Source: Pseudanabaena yagii GIHE-NHR1 (lineage in GTDB: Bacteria; Cyanobacteriota; Cyanobacteriia; Pseudanabaenales; Pseudanabaenaceae). Taken from it: 64,000 nucleotides of DNA. The stretch is taken from the NCBI RefSeq assembly GCF_012863495.1, contig NZ_JAAVJL010000003.1, forward strand, positions 1 through 64,000. The letters run 5' to 3'. Below, in pieces: positions 35,762 through 44,926 of the stretch; position 1 is the first letter of the stretch; every line of letters begins with the position of its first letter. Position numbers and translations under genes: made by a program. The notes below the pieces were generated by a model that saw only the letters and a list, made by a program, of their open reading frames with translations, made no database searches and was not told the origin of the DNA.

Positions 35762-37927
35762 ATGCTAAAGGCTAACCCAAAGGCTGCATGGGGAACGATC
35801 GCAAGTCGTACTAATCATGCAGAAAAATATCTACGGTGGTTTGTTGATTTCTGCCCAGCAGCGATCGCGATGTTTGACTGCGAGCTTAACTATGTATTAG
35901 TCAGTCAGCCTTGGGTCAAAATGCTGGGAATCCCTCGTCTCAAGCTCATTGGCACAAATATCTATAAATCTTTACCGATCTCATTAAGTTATCGACGCGG
36001 TTTAGAGCGTTGTCTCATTGGTGGACAAATGCATTACTCGACTGAGGTCGAGATTACTGATCGGGGTGGTTTGATTACCAAATATCAGCTTGTAGTTCAA
36101 CCTTGGTACAACGATGATGGTTCGGCGGGTGGCATCATTGTTGCGAGTTATGCCATGGGCGATTGTCAGTCAGCGACTCTGAAACGACGTTTACAAGAAG
36201 AAATTGCTGAGCGGCAATATTTTGAAGATGCCTTTACCAAAATTGGGACAGCACTTGAAAGCACAAACGATGGTATTTGTATTACAGATGACTTAGGGCA
36301 GCCAATTTATCTCAATTCTGCCTTTAGTGAATTATTTGCATATAACTTACCTAACCTCCAGAATCCTACAGAGTTTGAGGCGTTATTTACTGATCCACAA
36401 ATTGCGAAAGCGATCCATGCGGCGGTGATGCATGGAGGTACTTGGTCAGGGGAATTGGAACTGCGCGATCGCGATCGGAAGCATATTCCCATTAGCTTAA
36501 GGGTCAATCCTGTCAAAAGCCCTAATGGCTCAGTAATTGGCATGACCTATGTTTGCACCAATATTAGCGATCGCAAAGCTGCGGAAGCGGAGATTAACAA
36601 AAGCTTTGCAGCCTTGGGAGCCACCCTTGAGGCAACTGCGGATAGCATCTTAGTACTTGATGCGATCGGCAATATTATTATTTGCAATCAAAAATTTGTT
36701 GATATGTGGCGCATCCCCAGTCACATTTTTACATCCGATGATGCCCATATTCTGCAATATGTCACCGAACGAATTAAATCTTCCCAATATCTCCATAATT
36801 TTGGCAAGCACCTGAGTAGTGACCAAAATAGTTTTGAAATTGTCGAGCTAGAGGATGGTAGAACCTTAGAATGTTATTCACAACCCCAAAATATTCTAAA
36901 TAGTTGTGCAGGTAGAGTTTGGAGTCTACGCGATATCACGGAACGTCTAGCGGCAGAAGCGATAGTAAAAGCCTCTGAGGAAAAATATCGTCTGCAAGCA
37001 GAAAAACTAGAATCTGCTCTCCAGAATCTCAAGAATACGCAAGCTCAACTCATCCAAGCTGAGAAAATGTCAGGACTAGGACAACTAGTGGCGGGAATTG
37101 CCCATGAAATCAATAATCCTGTCAATTTCATCTATGGCAATCTTACCTATGCCGATAATTACACTCAGGATCTGCTGAGCTTGATTGAAACATATCGCAA
37201 TCAATATCCCCATCCTAATCAGGTGATTCAAGACAAGTTAGAAGAGATTGATATTGATTTTCTGGTTACTGATTTTGTGAAGTTGATTAGTTCGATTAAA
37301 GTCGGTGCAGAAAGGATTCAGCAGATCGTTAAATCCTTAAATAAGTTCTCTCGCAGTGATGAATCTGGCTGTAAGTATGTCGATATTCACGAGGGAATTG
37401 ACAGCACCTTGATGATTTTACAAAGTCGGCTCAAAGCAAATTCGCATCGTCCTGAAATCGTCATTAAAAAGCATTATGGTAACTTGCCTGCCATTTGCTG
37501 TTATGCAGGACAGCTCAATCAAGTCTTTATGAATCTATTAACTAATGCGATCGATGCCCTTGAGGAAGACAATCAGGCAAATGGAAATTGGCAGGTTATG
37601 GATGATAAACCGCAATGGATTAGAAAAGATGGTAAGGTTTCCATAATTTCTATTACAACGGAAGTTCAAAATGGTGATCAGTCTTGCGATCGCCTAATTG
37701 TTAAAATTGCCGATAATGGCAAGGGTATTCCCCAAGAACTACGCAATCGTTTATTTGATTTATTCTTTACAACCAAGCCTGTAGGTAAGGGCACAGGGCT
37801 AGGGCTATCCCTTGCCTATCAAATTGTCACGGAAAATCATGGCGGTAAGTTGTCCTTCAATTCTGAAATTGGTAAGGGGACAGAATTTGTCATTGAGATT
37901 CCGTTAAAACAACCAAAAGCCATATAG
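35762..37927 (+). CDS. sensor histidine kinase with PAS domains
   Basis: 721 residues, no membrane segment. Three PAS-like domains (about 20-130, 160-275 and 285-400; e.g. STNDGICITDDLGQPIY and TADSILVLDAIGNII), a coiled coil (EEKYRLQAEKLESALQNL), then the kinase core: H-box AGIAHEINNPVNF near 448, N-box FMNLLTNAIDAL near 588, G1 DNGKGIP and G2 GKGTGLGLSLAYQIV. It autophosphorylates on His in response to a cytosolic signal. No response regulator is adjacent, so the partner is unknown. Confidence 0.92.
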   Translation: MLKANPKAAWGTIASRTNHAEKYLRWFVDFCPAAIAMFDCELNYVLVSQPWVKMLGIPRLKLIGTNIYKSLPISLSYRRGLERCLIGGQMHYSTEVEITDRGGLITKYQLVVQPWYNDDGSAGGIIVASYAMGDCQSATLKRRLQEEIAERQYFEDAFTKIGTALESTNDGICITDDLGQPIYLNSAFSELFAYNLPNLQNPTEFEALFTDPQIAKAIHAAVMHGGTWSGELELRDRDRKHIPISLRVNPVKSPNGSVIGMTYVCTNISDRKAAEAEINKSFAALGATLEATADSILVLDAIGNIIICNQKFVDMWRIPSHIFTSDDAHILQYVTERIKSSQYLHNFGKHLSSDQNSFEIVELEDGRTLECYSQPQNILNSCAGRVWSLRDITERLAAEAIVKASEEKYRLQAEKLESALQNLKNTQAQLIQAEKMSGLGQLVAGIAHEINNPVNFIYGNLTYADNYTQDLLSLIETYRNQYPHPNQVIQDKLEEIDIDFLVTDFVKLISSIKVGAERIQQIVKSLNKFSRSDESGCKYVDIHEGIDSTLMILQSRLKANSHRPEIVIKKHYGNLPAICCYAGQLNQVFMNLLTNAIDALEEDNQANGNWQVMDDKPQWIRKDGKVSIISITTEVQNGDQSCDRLIVKIADNGKGIPQELRNRLFDLFFTTKPVGKGTGLGLSLAYQIVTENHGGKLSFNSEIGKGTEFVIEIPLKQPKAI

Positions 37928-38014
37928 CAATCCTAAATGGTTTGTGGAAGCGCACCCCTTCGGGGTGCGCTTCCACAAACCCCAAAAATCTACAAATGAT
38001 TTAGGACTGCTATA
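37923..38014. repeat. nested palindromic element with outer and inner arms
   Basis: Inner arms GTTTGTGGAAGCGCACCCC (37940-37958) and inverse (37962-37980) around TTC. Outer arms TATAGCAATCCTAAAT... (37923-37945) and ...ATTTAGGACTGCTATA (37992-38014) pair at 20 of 23 positions. The left half is homologous to 1537-1572, identifying a mobile or amplified unit of about 92 bp. Confidence 0.75.
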
Positions 38015-38052
38015 GAATAAATAACTGGCTAATGCCAGTTATTTATTCTATA
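38011..38052. repeat. perfect palindrome, 19-bp arms
   Basis: Arms 38011-38029 and 38034-38052 around TAAT. It shares TATA with the end of the preceding element. Confidence 0.8.
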
Positions 38053-38063
38053 TTTAAAAAATT

Positions 38064-38900
38064 ATGCGATCGCAATGGGAATGTTTACTTCAAAATCTTG
38101 GCTGTTGGCAAGGTTCTTTTGCTCGACTATCACCACAGGGCGAAATATTAGAAGATATTCCCAGTGAAACTAGCTTAGAACTGAAAGAAGATCAGCAAAC
38201 AATGCATCAAGTCGTGCGTCGCTTTTATGATGGACAGCCACAGGACTTAGTATTGGAATATCGCACCTTAAATAAAAGCATAATTCTATTTGAAAATGGA
38301 GCTTTCTCTCAGGGATCAATTCAGTTTTCTCCAGTTGCAGAATTTGGGGCAGAGTTGGGCTTAATCTATGGCGATCGCCGTTTACGCATAATTCCTCTGT
38401 ATGACAAAACTAGCAAACTACAACAGTTCACACTGATTCGTGAACATCTGCCCCATAGCAACACACCCGAACGTCCCCCTTTAACTCTTGATGCGTTATT
38501 AGGCAAGTGGGAAGGTGAAGCGATTACTCTTTCGCCCGATTGGTTAACACCAGAAGTAACACCAACGGTAACGGAATGGAGACGTGATGGCGATCGCGCA
38601 ATCATGTCTTTGCAAATGCCCACAATAGCGGGTACACAGACAATTACTTCAATTGCTCACATCGATCCTCACAATCCACAGATTTTAAGATTTGAGCAAA
38701 ACCCTATATCTATCCAGACCTTGTTTTTACCTGACGGTTCTTCTCTAACCTGTCCTGAAACAATCATTCCCCGTCAGCCATTTCGCTTATCTATATCTTG
38801 GTTATTAGAAACAAACCTCCACCAAAGGATGATTCGAGCTTATAACCCGCAGGGGGGATGGGAAAATCTGACATTAGTGACTGAGCGCAAAGTGGGGTAG
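38064..38900 (+). CDS. DUF3598-family protein
   Basis: 278 residues. Two similar halves of beta strands, each opening with a W-x-G-type motif: CLLQNLGCWQGSFARLSPQG at 8-27 and LLGKWEGEAITLSPDW near 145-160. This lipocalin-like double-barrel layout is that of DUF3598, a family of cyanobacteria and plastids whose fold resembles the CpcS/CpeS bilin lyases. Function unknown; pigment or lipid binding is a guess from the fold. Confidence 0.8.
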   Translation: MRSQWECLLQNLGCWQGSFARLSPQGEILEDIPSETSLELKEDQQTMHQVVRRFYDGQPQDLVLEYRTLNKSIILFENGAFSQGSIQFSPVAEFGAELGLIYGDRRLRIIPLYDKTSKLQQFTLIREHLPHSNTPERPPLTLDALLGKWEGEAITLSPDWLTPEVTPTVTEWRRDGDRAIMSLQMPTIAGTQTITSIAHIDPHNPQILRFEQNPISIQTLFLPDGSSLTCPETIIPRQPFRLSISWLLETNLHQRMIRAYNPQGGWENLTLVTERKVG

Positions 38901-38951
38901 TCTGATAGTGCTTTACTAAGCCAATCATTCACGATATCTAAATGAAATAAT

Positions 38952-39839
38952 ATGGCAGATACTACTCGCAAGCTTCTCACGAAGCGTATTGTCATTATCC
39001 TGATCTGTTTAGCACTATTTGTTGGGGCATTTTCGGGGGCGCTATATTTCTATCAAAGCGATCGCACCCAGAAATCAGCAAATTTGCTATTTGGTGATGA
39101 TAAAGAACCAAATAGGATGGAAGTTGCTGTCACTTTATTAGGAGTTGATCCGATCAAAGGTGAACTAAATTTTCGTTTTGCGTCCATACCAGAAGGTACA
39201 TATGCTGCTAAGGAAGGTCGCCTTGCTAAGGAGTTGAAATTTTTTACAGGAATTGAATCGGGAAAGGCTGAAGTCACCCTAGAGAAAAATCGTATTCCTG
39301 ACCCAGTAACGGGTTCAATATCCATAGCCAAGGGCAAGGTGAGCGATTATCCTTTTGATGAACATAGTTCTGATTTCTTTCTGTTTTTCTCTAATCCCAA
39401 GGATGAGAAAGAAGAGGTTCCAATGGCACTACATTTCTATGGTGCGATCGCAGGCTATAACGTTGATGCTGATTATATTCCTAAAACTGAATTTGAATCT
39501 TCAGATAGCTATATTGGCTTGCGTGTCAATGTATCACGATCGGTCATCACTAAGTCTTTCTCCATTTTCTTAATGTTTGCCATGTGGTTGATTGGTTTAG
39601 TAGTCTTTATCATGACGATGGTAGTAGCTTTGCAACCTCGTCCCATTGAATTTGGGATGTTTACGCTCATTGCAGGTATGTTATTTGCTTTGCCTGCGGT
39701 ACGAAACCTTCAGCCTAATGTTCCTCCCCTTGGTGGTTTAAGCGATTTTCTATCATTTTTCTGGGCAGAGTCATTAGTCGCAGTTTCACTACCAATTCTA
39801 TTCTTCACTTGGCTAACACGCTATAAAAAGCCTAGCTAG
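38952..39839 (+). CDS. DUF4436-family membrane protein
   Basis: 295 residues. One N-terminal membrane segment (about 12-32), an extracytoplasmic beta-rich domain (about 50-200, with KGKVSDYPFDEHSSDF), then three membrane segments (about 205-228, 235-250 and 270-290). The domain order and YPFDxH motif match DUF4436, first described in actinobacteria. Function unknown. Lies 51 bp after the DUF3598 gene on the same strand. Confidence 0.75.
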   Translation: MADTTRKLLTKRIVIILICLALFVGAFSGALYFYQSDRTQKSANLLFGDDKEPNRMEVAVTLLGVDPIKGELNFRFASIPEGTYAAKEGRLAKELKFFTGIESGKAEVTLEKNRIPDPVTGSISIAKGKVSDYPFDEHSSDFFLFFSNPKDEKEEVPMALHFYGAIAGYNVDADYIPKTEFESSDSYIGLRVNVSRSVITKSFSIFLMFAMWLIGLVVFIMTMVVALQPRPIEFGMFTLIAGMLFALPAVRNLQPNVPPLGGLSDFLSFFWAESLVAVSLPILFFTWLTRYKKPS

Positions 39840-39857
39840 TCCTAACCTAACGAACCA

Positions 39858-39908
39858 CAAAAACAATATTAAAAACTTTGCAAAGCAAAGTTTTTAATAT
39901 TGTTTTTG
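39858..39908. repeat. palindrome, 24-bp arms
   Basis: Arms 39858-39881 and 39885-39908 around AAA, core AAAAACTTTGC. Preceded by CGAACCAC, inverse of the flank at 35445. Confidence 0.8.
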
Positions 39909-39941
39909 GTTTGGTTTTAAGCGCAAAGCGCCGCATATTAA

Positions 39942-39966
39942 ATAAGGCTTGCCAAGCAAGCCTTAT
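39942..39966. repeat. short palindrome, 11-bp arms
   Basis: ATAAGGCTTGC (39942-39952) and inverse (39956-39966) around CAA. Confidence 0.7.
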
Positions 39967-39998
39967 ATTATTTACACACACCCATTCGCAATTCATTT

Positions 39999-41501
39999 AT
40001 GTCTTTACCGCCAGTTATTGAGCAGATGCTCTCGCCTGAGTTTTACGATCATCCTGTCACAGAGCCAATCCAGCTTTTGCAAACCCATATTTCCTTTGTA
40101 TTACTCACAGGCAGCTATGCCTATAAGGTCAAGAAACCGATGAATTTTGGGTTCTTAGATTTTTCTACCTTAGAGAAGCGCAAATATTTCTGTGAGGAAG
40201 AACTGCGGCTCAATCGTCGTCTTGCGCCTGAGCTATATCTCTCTGTTCTACCGATTGTCGAAACCGATGGCAAATATCGCTTTGATCACACTGGTAAGGG
40301 AACACCTGTGGAATATGCGATCGCCATGCCAGAGTTCTCACAAGAGGATTTATTGATTGAGATGTTTGCCTCGGGGCGTTTGACGGCTGACCATGTAAAA
40401 CAAATTGGTGAGCAGCTAGCGGCATTTCATCAACAGGCGGCGACTAATGACCATATCAATACTTTTGGGACAGCCGAGGCAGTTCGCGCTGTGGCAAATG
40501 ATAACTATGCTTCTACGGAGAAATATGTTGGTCTTGCTCAAACTGAGGAGCAACTAGCTCAAACCCGTGCCTATACTGAAAAATTCTTTGCTGAAAATGT
40601 TGCCTTATTTAGCGATCGCATTGCTAAGGGGAAAGTGCGTGAATGTCATGGCGATGTCCATTTAAAAAATATCTGTCTCTATCAAGACAAAATCCAGATT
40701 TTTGATTGTATCGAGTTTAATGAGCCATTCCGTAATAGTGATGTACTCTACGATGCGGCTTTTCTATTAATGGATTTACAATTTCGCGGCAGAAGGGATC
40801 TCGCCAATATTTTCCTGAATACTTATTTGGAACGAACGGGTGATTATGAAGGAGCAGTACTGCTACCTCTGCATTGCAGTATGCGAGCCTATATTCGCGC
40901 CAAAGTGACATCCTTCCTCCTCGATGATCCGAACATTCCTGCAGATGTGAAAGCGAATGCTCAAGCGGAAGCTGCTGCATATTACAAACTTGCGTGGGAA
41001 TATACGCAACCCAAACAGGGCAAGGTGATCATCATGTCAGGTGTGTCTGGTTCTGGCAAAAGTACAACCGCTAGAGCGATCGCCTCTGAGCAAGATGCTA
41101 TTTATTTGCGATCGGATGCCATTCGTAAGCAAATTGCAGGAATTGGTCTAATGGAGCGTGGTAGTGATGACATTTACACTCCAGAAATGACTGCAAAAAC
41201 CTATGGCAGGTTAGCGGAGTTAGGTGCATTGTTAGCTAGCAAAGGCTTTACAGTGATTCTCGATGCTAAATACGATCGCATTAGTTTACGCAGTCAAGCG
41301 ATCGCTGCTGCCCAATCTCAAAACATCCCTGTAGAAATCATTTATTGCACTGCGCCTGTGGAGGTTTTGCAGCAACGTTTACGCGATCGGGCTGCGGCAA
41401 ATAATAACATCGCTGATGCAACGGTCGATCTATTAGCTAGTCAGCAAGCCGCTTTTGAAGACTTCACGGCTGAAGAGTTGGTCTTGGTGAAGAAAAGCTA
41501 G
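39999..41501 (+). CDS. fusion of aminoglycoside-phosphotransferase-like and P-loop kinase domains
   Basis: 500 residues. The N-terminal COG2187 part is APH-like: LLTGSYAYKVKKPMNFGFLD, then CHGDVHLKN near 212 (catalytic Asp) and FDCIEFNEPFR. The C-terminal part (from about 345) is a COG0645 P-loop kinase: GVSGSGKST at 348-356 and a lid region with RSDAIRK. This two-domain protein is common in bacteria, often annotated as a bifunctional phosphotransferase/ATP-binding protein; natural substrates are unknown and antibiotic resistance should not be assumed. Confidence 0.88.
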   Translation: MSLPPVIEQMLSPEFYDHPVTEPIQLLQTHISFVLLTGSYAYKVKKPMNFGFLDFSTLEKRKYFCEEELRLNRRLAPELYLSVLPIVETDGKYRFDHTGKGTPVEYAIAMPEFSQEDLLIEMFASGRLTADHVKQIGEQLAAFHQQAATNDHINTFGTAEAVRAVANDNYASTEKYVGLAQTEEQLAQTRAYTEKFFAENVALFSDRIAKGKVRECHGDVHLKNICLYQDKIQIFDCIEFNEPFRNSDVLYDAAFLLMDLQFRGRRDLANIFLNTYLERTGDYEGAVLLPLHCSMRAYIRAKVTSFLLDDPNIPADVKANAQAEAAAYYKLAWEYTQPKQGKVIIMSGVSGSGKSTTARAIASEQDAIYLRSDAIRKQIAGIGLMERGSDDIYTPEMTAKTYGRLAELGALLASKGFTVILDAKYDRISLRSQAIAAAQSQNIPVEIIYCTAPVEVLQQRLRDRAAANNNIADATVDLLASQQAAFEDFTAEELVLVKKS

Positions 41502-41531
41502 TTACGTTCACACGATTAAGATGCATGTGTT

Positions 41532-41712
41532 GTAGGGGCTTAGCATTCCCACCTCAATCTATAGAATTCCTAGATCATCTTGATTTGGGAATTCTAAGCC
41601 CAAAACTCACAACGCAGGGACAATTTTTCTGTGAAAGCATAGAGGGCAAAGCATTTGCGGATCGAGGTTTCTGTGGTGAGTTTAAAATTGTGGCGCAAAT
41701 GCTTTGCCCCTA
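41532..41712. mobile_element. MITE-like element with GTAGGGGC termini
   Basis: Ends TGTAGGGGC (41532) and GCCCCTAC (to 41712) are inverted. Inside are two hairpins: GGGCTTAGCATTCCCA (41536-41551) with TGGGAATTCTAAGCCC (41586-41601), and GGGCAAAGCATTTGCG (41644-41659) with its exact inverse (41694-41709). The AAAGCATTTGCG/CGCAAATGCTTT motif is a dispersed repeat in many cyanobacteria. The short frame inside (41525-41740) is a by-product, not a gene. Confidence 0.7.
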
Positions 41713-41765
41713 CGGACGCAATAAATCCTCTAATATATAAACACTAACCTCTCATTAAAAATGTT

Positions 41766-42989
41766 ATGTCAGATCGCCTGAAACTTTTCCGCAGGCTGAT
41801 ATCAGCTTTTGAAGGTACTTCTAATCCTCAACGTGCTGTCGAACGGGGATTTTATGTCAATCTGCCCGATAATCCTGTAGGAGTTATTACTGGTAAAATT
41901 GCACTTCGTCCTTCTTCAGTACATTTATTGTTTGGTGGTATTGGTTCGGGAAAAACAACACAGTTACTATTAACGCAAGAAGCTTTAAATGAGTTAGAAG
42001 ATATTAAAGCTATCTATGTTGATATCAGTCTTTTTACTGATATTTCTGAGCTTCAATCTGGCGCTTTAATTGCAATAGCAGGTCTTGAATTAATAAAAAT
42101 ATTGCAAGGATACAATACCTCTGAACTAAATGATTCTAAGAGAATATTTGAGAGATTACTATATGGAAATAGCGAAATTGTTACGTACCATCAACAAAGA
42201 TTAGCACAAGGTATAGGGGCTATAGAGAGTATACTAAAAACTGGAAATTCCCAATCATTTACTACTACTGAGACGCGAGAAAATCGAAGTTCAGTTTTAC
42301 AAGCTTTTATCAAGACAAGTACATTCGTTAATGAGAAACTAGCTAAACAGGTTGTATTTCTTTTTGATAGTCTAGATAGACTAAGAGAATCTAAAACATT
42401 TGTTAAACCTGTTCTTGATGACGTAATTGAAATTAATAAGCATGGACTTGGAGCAATTCTTGTAGGTTCTATTGTAGCTCTATACACAGAGAGGGTAAAT
42501 ATTGCAAAAAACACAGAGAATTTTTATTTCTTGCCATATTTAGATATATTAGAAGATGATGAATCACGACAATTTTTTTCAGAGATTTTTAATGTGCGAG
42601 ATCCTGAAAAACTCATTAATCAAGAGGCAAGAGAATTACTGATATCTCATTCTGGAGGGGTTTTAAGAGATTTGATGTCTCTTAGTCAAGCAGCAATTGA
42701 AGAGGCTTATATGGATGGTTCAGATCTAATTATGGAACAACATGCAAACCAAGCAATTGCAGCTATAGAACGTTCAAAAACAATTGGATTAGCTGATTTA
42801 AGTATAGATATTCTTGTTTCAGTTATGACTGAAAAATCATTTTCTCCAAGAACTTCTGAAGATTTTGAATTGATGCTCACAGGGCATATTTTGGAATATG
42901 GGTATCCTCGTCAACGTTTTGCTGTTCATCCAATATTAGTTCCACTTATAGAAAATACAAGGAGAATAAAGAGACGTGTTAATCGATAG
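41766..42989 (+). CDS. P-loop (AAA/STAND-like) ATPase, first gene of a three-gene operon
   Basis: 407 residues. N-terminal FRRLISAFEGTSNPQRAV, Walker A GGIGSGKTTQ near 57-66, Walker B VVFLFDSLDRL near 197-207, sensor-like AILVGSIVALY, and a helical plus winged-helix-like tail (GGVLRDLMSLSQAAIEEAY; RFAVHPILVPLI). This is the AAA_16/KAP/STAND style of signalling ATPase. The gene is AT-rich and overlaps the next gene. The closest defence analogy is an ATPase sensor controlling downstream effectors; no named family is recognised. Confidence 0.75.
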   Translation: MSDRLKLFRRLISAFEGTSNPQRAVERGFYVNLPDNPVGVITGKIALRPSSVHLLFGGIGSGKTTQLLLTQEALNELEDIKAIYVDISLFTDISELQSGALIAIAGLELIKILQGYNTSELNDSKRIFERLLYGNSEIVTYHQQRLAQGIGAIESILKTGNSQSFTTTETRENRSSVLQAFIKTSTFVNEKLAKQVVFLFDSLDRLRESKTFVKPVLDDVIEINKHGLGAILVGSIVALYTERVNIAKNTENFYFLPYLDILEDDESRQFFSEIFNVRDPEKLINQEARELLISHSGGVLRDLMSLSQAAIEEAYMDGSDLIMEQHANQAIAAIERSKTIGLADLSIDILVSVMTEKSFSPRTSEDFELMLTGHILEYGYPRQRFAVHPILVPLIENTRRIKRRVNR

Positions 42990-43578
42990 ACTGTCTTCCG
43001 TAGATGAATTATTACAAAGAATTGGGGCGCGACCAGATGGAAATATCTGGATGGTTCTTGTTGTTGATATTAATGATATAGAATCGATAGTTACGGACTT
43101 ACAAGATACTATTGAGATTTTCAGTGAATGTATTACGGCTAGCATATCTGGTAAATCTGGTGCAAGAGCTGTAATTAATGATATTAGCAAAGCATCAGAA
43201 GAATATTTTTTGCTATGGGAATTAGATACTTGGGAAAATAACGAATGGAAAATCTTCGATGCTTTGAGAAGTCGATTGGATAAAGGTAATAAAGGTGGAT
43301 TGCTTATAATTTCTGAGCAAGCTAATAATTTAATGATACATAATGCCCCTAATTTTGTGAGTTGGTTAGGTGCAAGAATATATTATTTGCAAAAAGATGC
43401 AGAAATACTGAGTGATGAAGAATGCGATCGCCGTCTAGCAGCACTACAAGAATGGACTGGCAAAACTAATGATGATGTAATTGCTTTAGCGGAAAATCGT
43501 CAACTTCCAACCGATCCAGAATATGGGGAGTGGCTAATTTTACTTGATCGAGGTGACTTGCTTGAGCGACAAAAATAA
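42976..43578 (+). CDS. unknown protein, second gene of the ATPase operon
   Basis: 200 residues from a GTG at 42976, 14 bases inside the ATPase gene, with AAGGAG about 11 bases upstream. Alternating strands and helices (WMVLVVDINDIES, GGLLIISEQANNL, SWLGARIYYLQ) suggest a P-loop-like alpha/beta fold, but no Walker A is present, so it could be an inactive ATPase relative or adaptor. The last 50 residues carry CDRRLAALQEWTGKTNDDVI, a helical hairpin. Tight overlap with both neighbours argues for a shared function. No homolog is recognised. Confidence 0.6.
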   Translation: MLIDRLSSVDELLQRIGARPDGNIWMVLVVDINDIESIVTDLQDTIEIFSECITASISGKSGARAVINDISKASEEYFLLWELDTWENNEWKIFDALRSRLDKGNKGGLLIISEQANNLMIHNAPNFVSWLGARIYYLQKDAEILSDEECDRRLAALQEWTGKTNDDVIALAENRQLPTDPEYGEWLILLDRGDLLERQK

Positions 43579-44140
43579 TTGGCAAAAGATGTGCGTGGGG
43601 ATTCAAGAACGTTCTCTAAACAACACATACCTCGAAGTAAAAAATGCAACTTCTTTATGGGCAGAAATTTTAAAATGCTTAACAACTGCCAGTGATGAAA
43701 AGATTTTAAATGCCAAGCAAGATGAAATTCGTAAGTTGCTTAAAAAAGGTGCATCATCTCAAATCAGCAAAAAAGGCTATGCAGAAATTATGGGTGGAGG
43801 AAAAAATTTTAATCGCACTCACGATATTCCCCATTTTAAACTTCACAATGGCTGCTGGTTTGATTTCGCAATCACTATAGATGAAACTTGCAAACCTGCT
43901 CAAATTATAGGATTTGATTTTGAAATAAGGTTCCCTCAAAAAGAAGGAGAGACTCAAGTTCCTTTTCTAAGAATCGATCTTAATCTGCCAGATCATAGCA
44001 ACGATGAGCGAAATATACGTTTTCATCTCCACCCTAGCAACGACGACATCATGATTCACAGTCCACCCATGTCACCCCTCGAAATTCTCCATATGTTTCT
44101 ATATGGCATGAATATCCATGACAAGCCTCGTGCATCCTGA
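43562..44140 (+). CDS. unknown protein, third gene of the ATPase operon
   Basis: About 192 residues. Start is uncertain: TTG at 43562 has GAGGTG 8 bases upstream; TTG 43544, GTG 43553 and ATG 43589 are alternatives. The C-terminal half is distinctive: FDFEIRFPQKEG, PFLRIDLNLPDH, RFHLHPSNDD and PPMSPLEILHMFL. The repeated D/E and paired H-x-H residues on predicted strands look like a metal-dependent hydrolase or nuclease site. It overlaps the second gene and ends the operon. Effector function is inferred from position and motifs only. Confidence 0.6.
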   Translation: MSDKNNWQKMCVGIQERSLNNTYLEVKNATSLWAEILKCLTTASDEKILNAKQDEIRKLLKKGASSQISKKGYAEIMGGGKNFNRTHDIPHFKLHNGCWFDFAITIDETCKPAQIIGFDFEIRFPQKEGETQVPFLRIDLNLPDHSNDERNIRFHLHPSNDDIMIHSPPMSPLEILHMFLYGMNIHDKPRAS

Positions 44141-44279
44141 ACTTTGCTACATGCAATTTGAGTTATATTTCACCTATGAAATAGGTCACTAGTCTCAAAG
44201 TGTTACTGTACTAACTTAAACCCATGACATTTGCGTTAAACTAAAAAGCTAAGTCTCTTAAATATGTAGTTGCTTTACG

Positions 44280-44798
44280 ATGGAGTCACTGTTTTCTACT
44301 CAAGGCATCATGGTTATGCTGCTCGGTGCATACGCTGTTGCCATGTGGATGTTTCTCACCAGCGCACCAAAAGTACATACGATCATGGTTTCTGACCTCG
44401 ATCAAGCGCGATATTTTTATGAAGGCGAGTTGAAATTACCGATCGCCGATGTGCCGCTACATTACTACTATGGCTATGAATACGGCATGGGTGCACCTGC
44501 TGATCCTATTTATATCCCTGCCACGGCACGAACCGCTAAGTCTAAATATTCAGCAGACATGGAAGGCGCATGGTATCAACTAAAGAAGAATGTGCAACTG
44601 CATATCGTTCCAGGAGCAAATACCACAGATTCCAATCGCAGTCGGCATATTTGTTTTAATCGCGACTGTGTAGAACAACTCTTGTTGCAAATTCAAATTA
44701 AAGGCATTAAGCACAAAGTCCGTAGCGAAAAGCCACTTAACTTTTTAGTCAAAGATCCTGATGGACAGGTAATTGAAATTGCTGAAGTCATCAGCTAA
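44280..44798 (+). CDS. membrane-anchored VOC (glyoxalase-like) protein
   Basis: 172 residues. A hydrophobic N-terminal segment (about 9-27) is followed by a VOC/glyoxalase fold: VHTIMVSDLDQARYFYEGEL, RSRHICFNRDC and FLVKDPDGQVIEIAEV. The final beta-alpha unit with DPDGQVIEI is typical. Metal ligands are not complete, so enzymatic activity is doubtful. The form with an N-terminal anchor is widespread in cyanobacteria. Followed by its own terminator. Confidence 0.8.
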   Translation: MESLFSTQGIMVMLLGAYAVAMWMFLTSAPKVHTIMVSDLDQARYFYEGELKLPIADVPLHYYYGYEYGMGAPADPIYIPATARTAKSKYSADMEGAWYQLKKNVQLHIVPGANTTDSNRSRHICFNRDCVEQLLLQIQIKGIKHKVRSEKPLNFLVKDPDGQVIEIAEVIS

Positions 44799-44803
44799 AC
44801 CCG

Positions 44804-44836
44804 AAAGAGGACTTGCATTGCAAGTCCTCTTTTTTG
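44804..44836 (+). terminator. intrinsic terminator
   Basis: AAAGAGGACTTGC (44804-44816) and inverse (44820-44832) around ATT, then a T-run to 44836. It separates the VOC gene from carA. Confidence 0.85.
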
Positions 44837-44926
44837 ATCTTGTGACCTAGATAACGTTTAGAATGATCGCTAGTGTCCAAAATAAGTATCTGAATAGTGG
44901 ACCGCAACGAACGAGTATTTGAAGAT

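Noticed and set aside
39999-41501. Antibiotic-resistance gene
   Set aside because: The APH-like/P-loop fusion is a widespread housekeeping-type protein with unknown natural substrate; nothing points to drug resistance.
41525-41740. Plus-strand frame of 71 codons
   Set aside because: It lies almost entirely within the MITE-like repeat and reads through its inverted arms.
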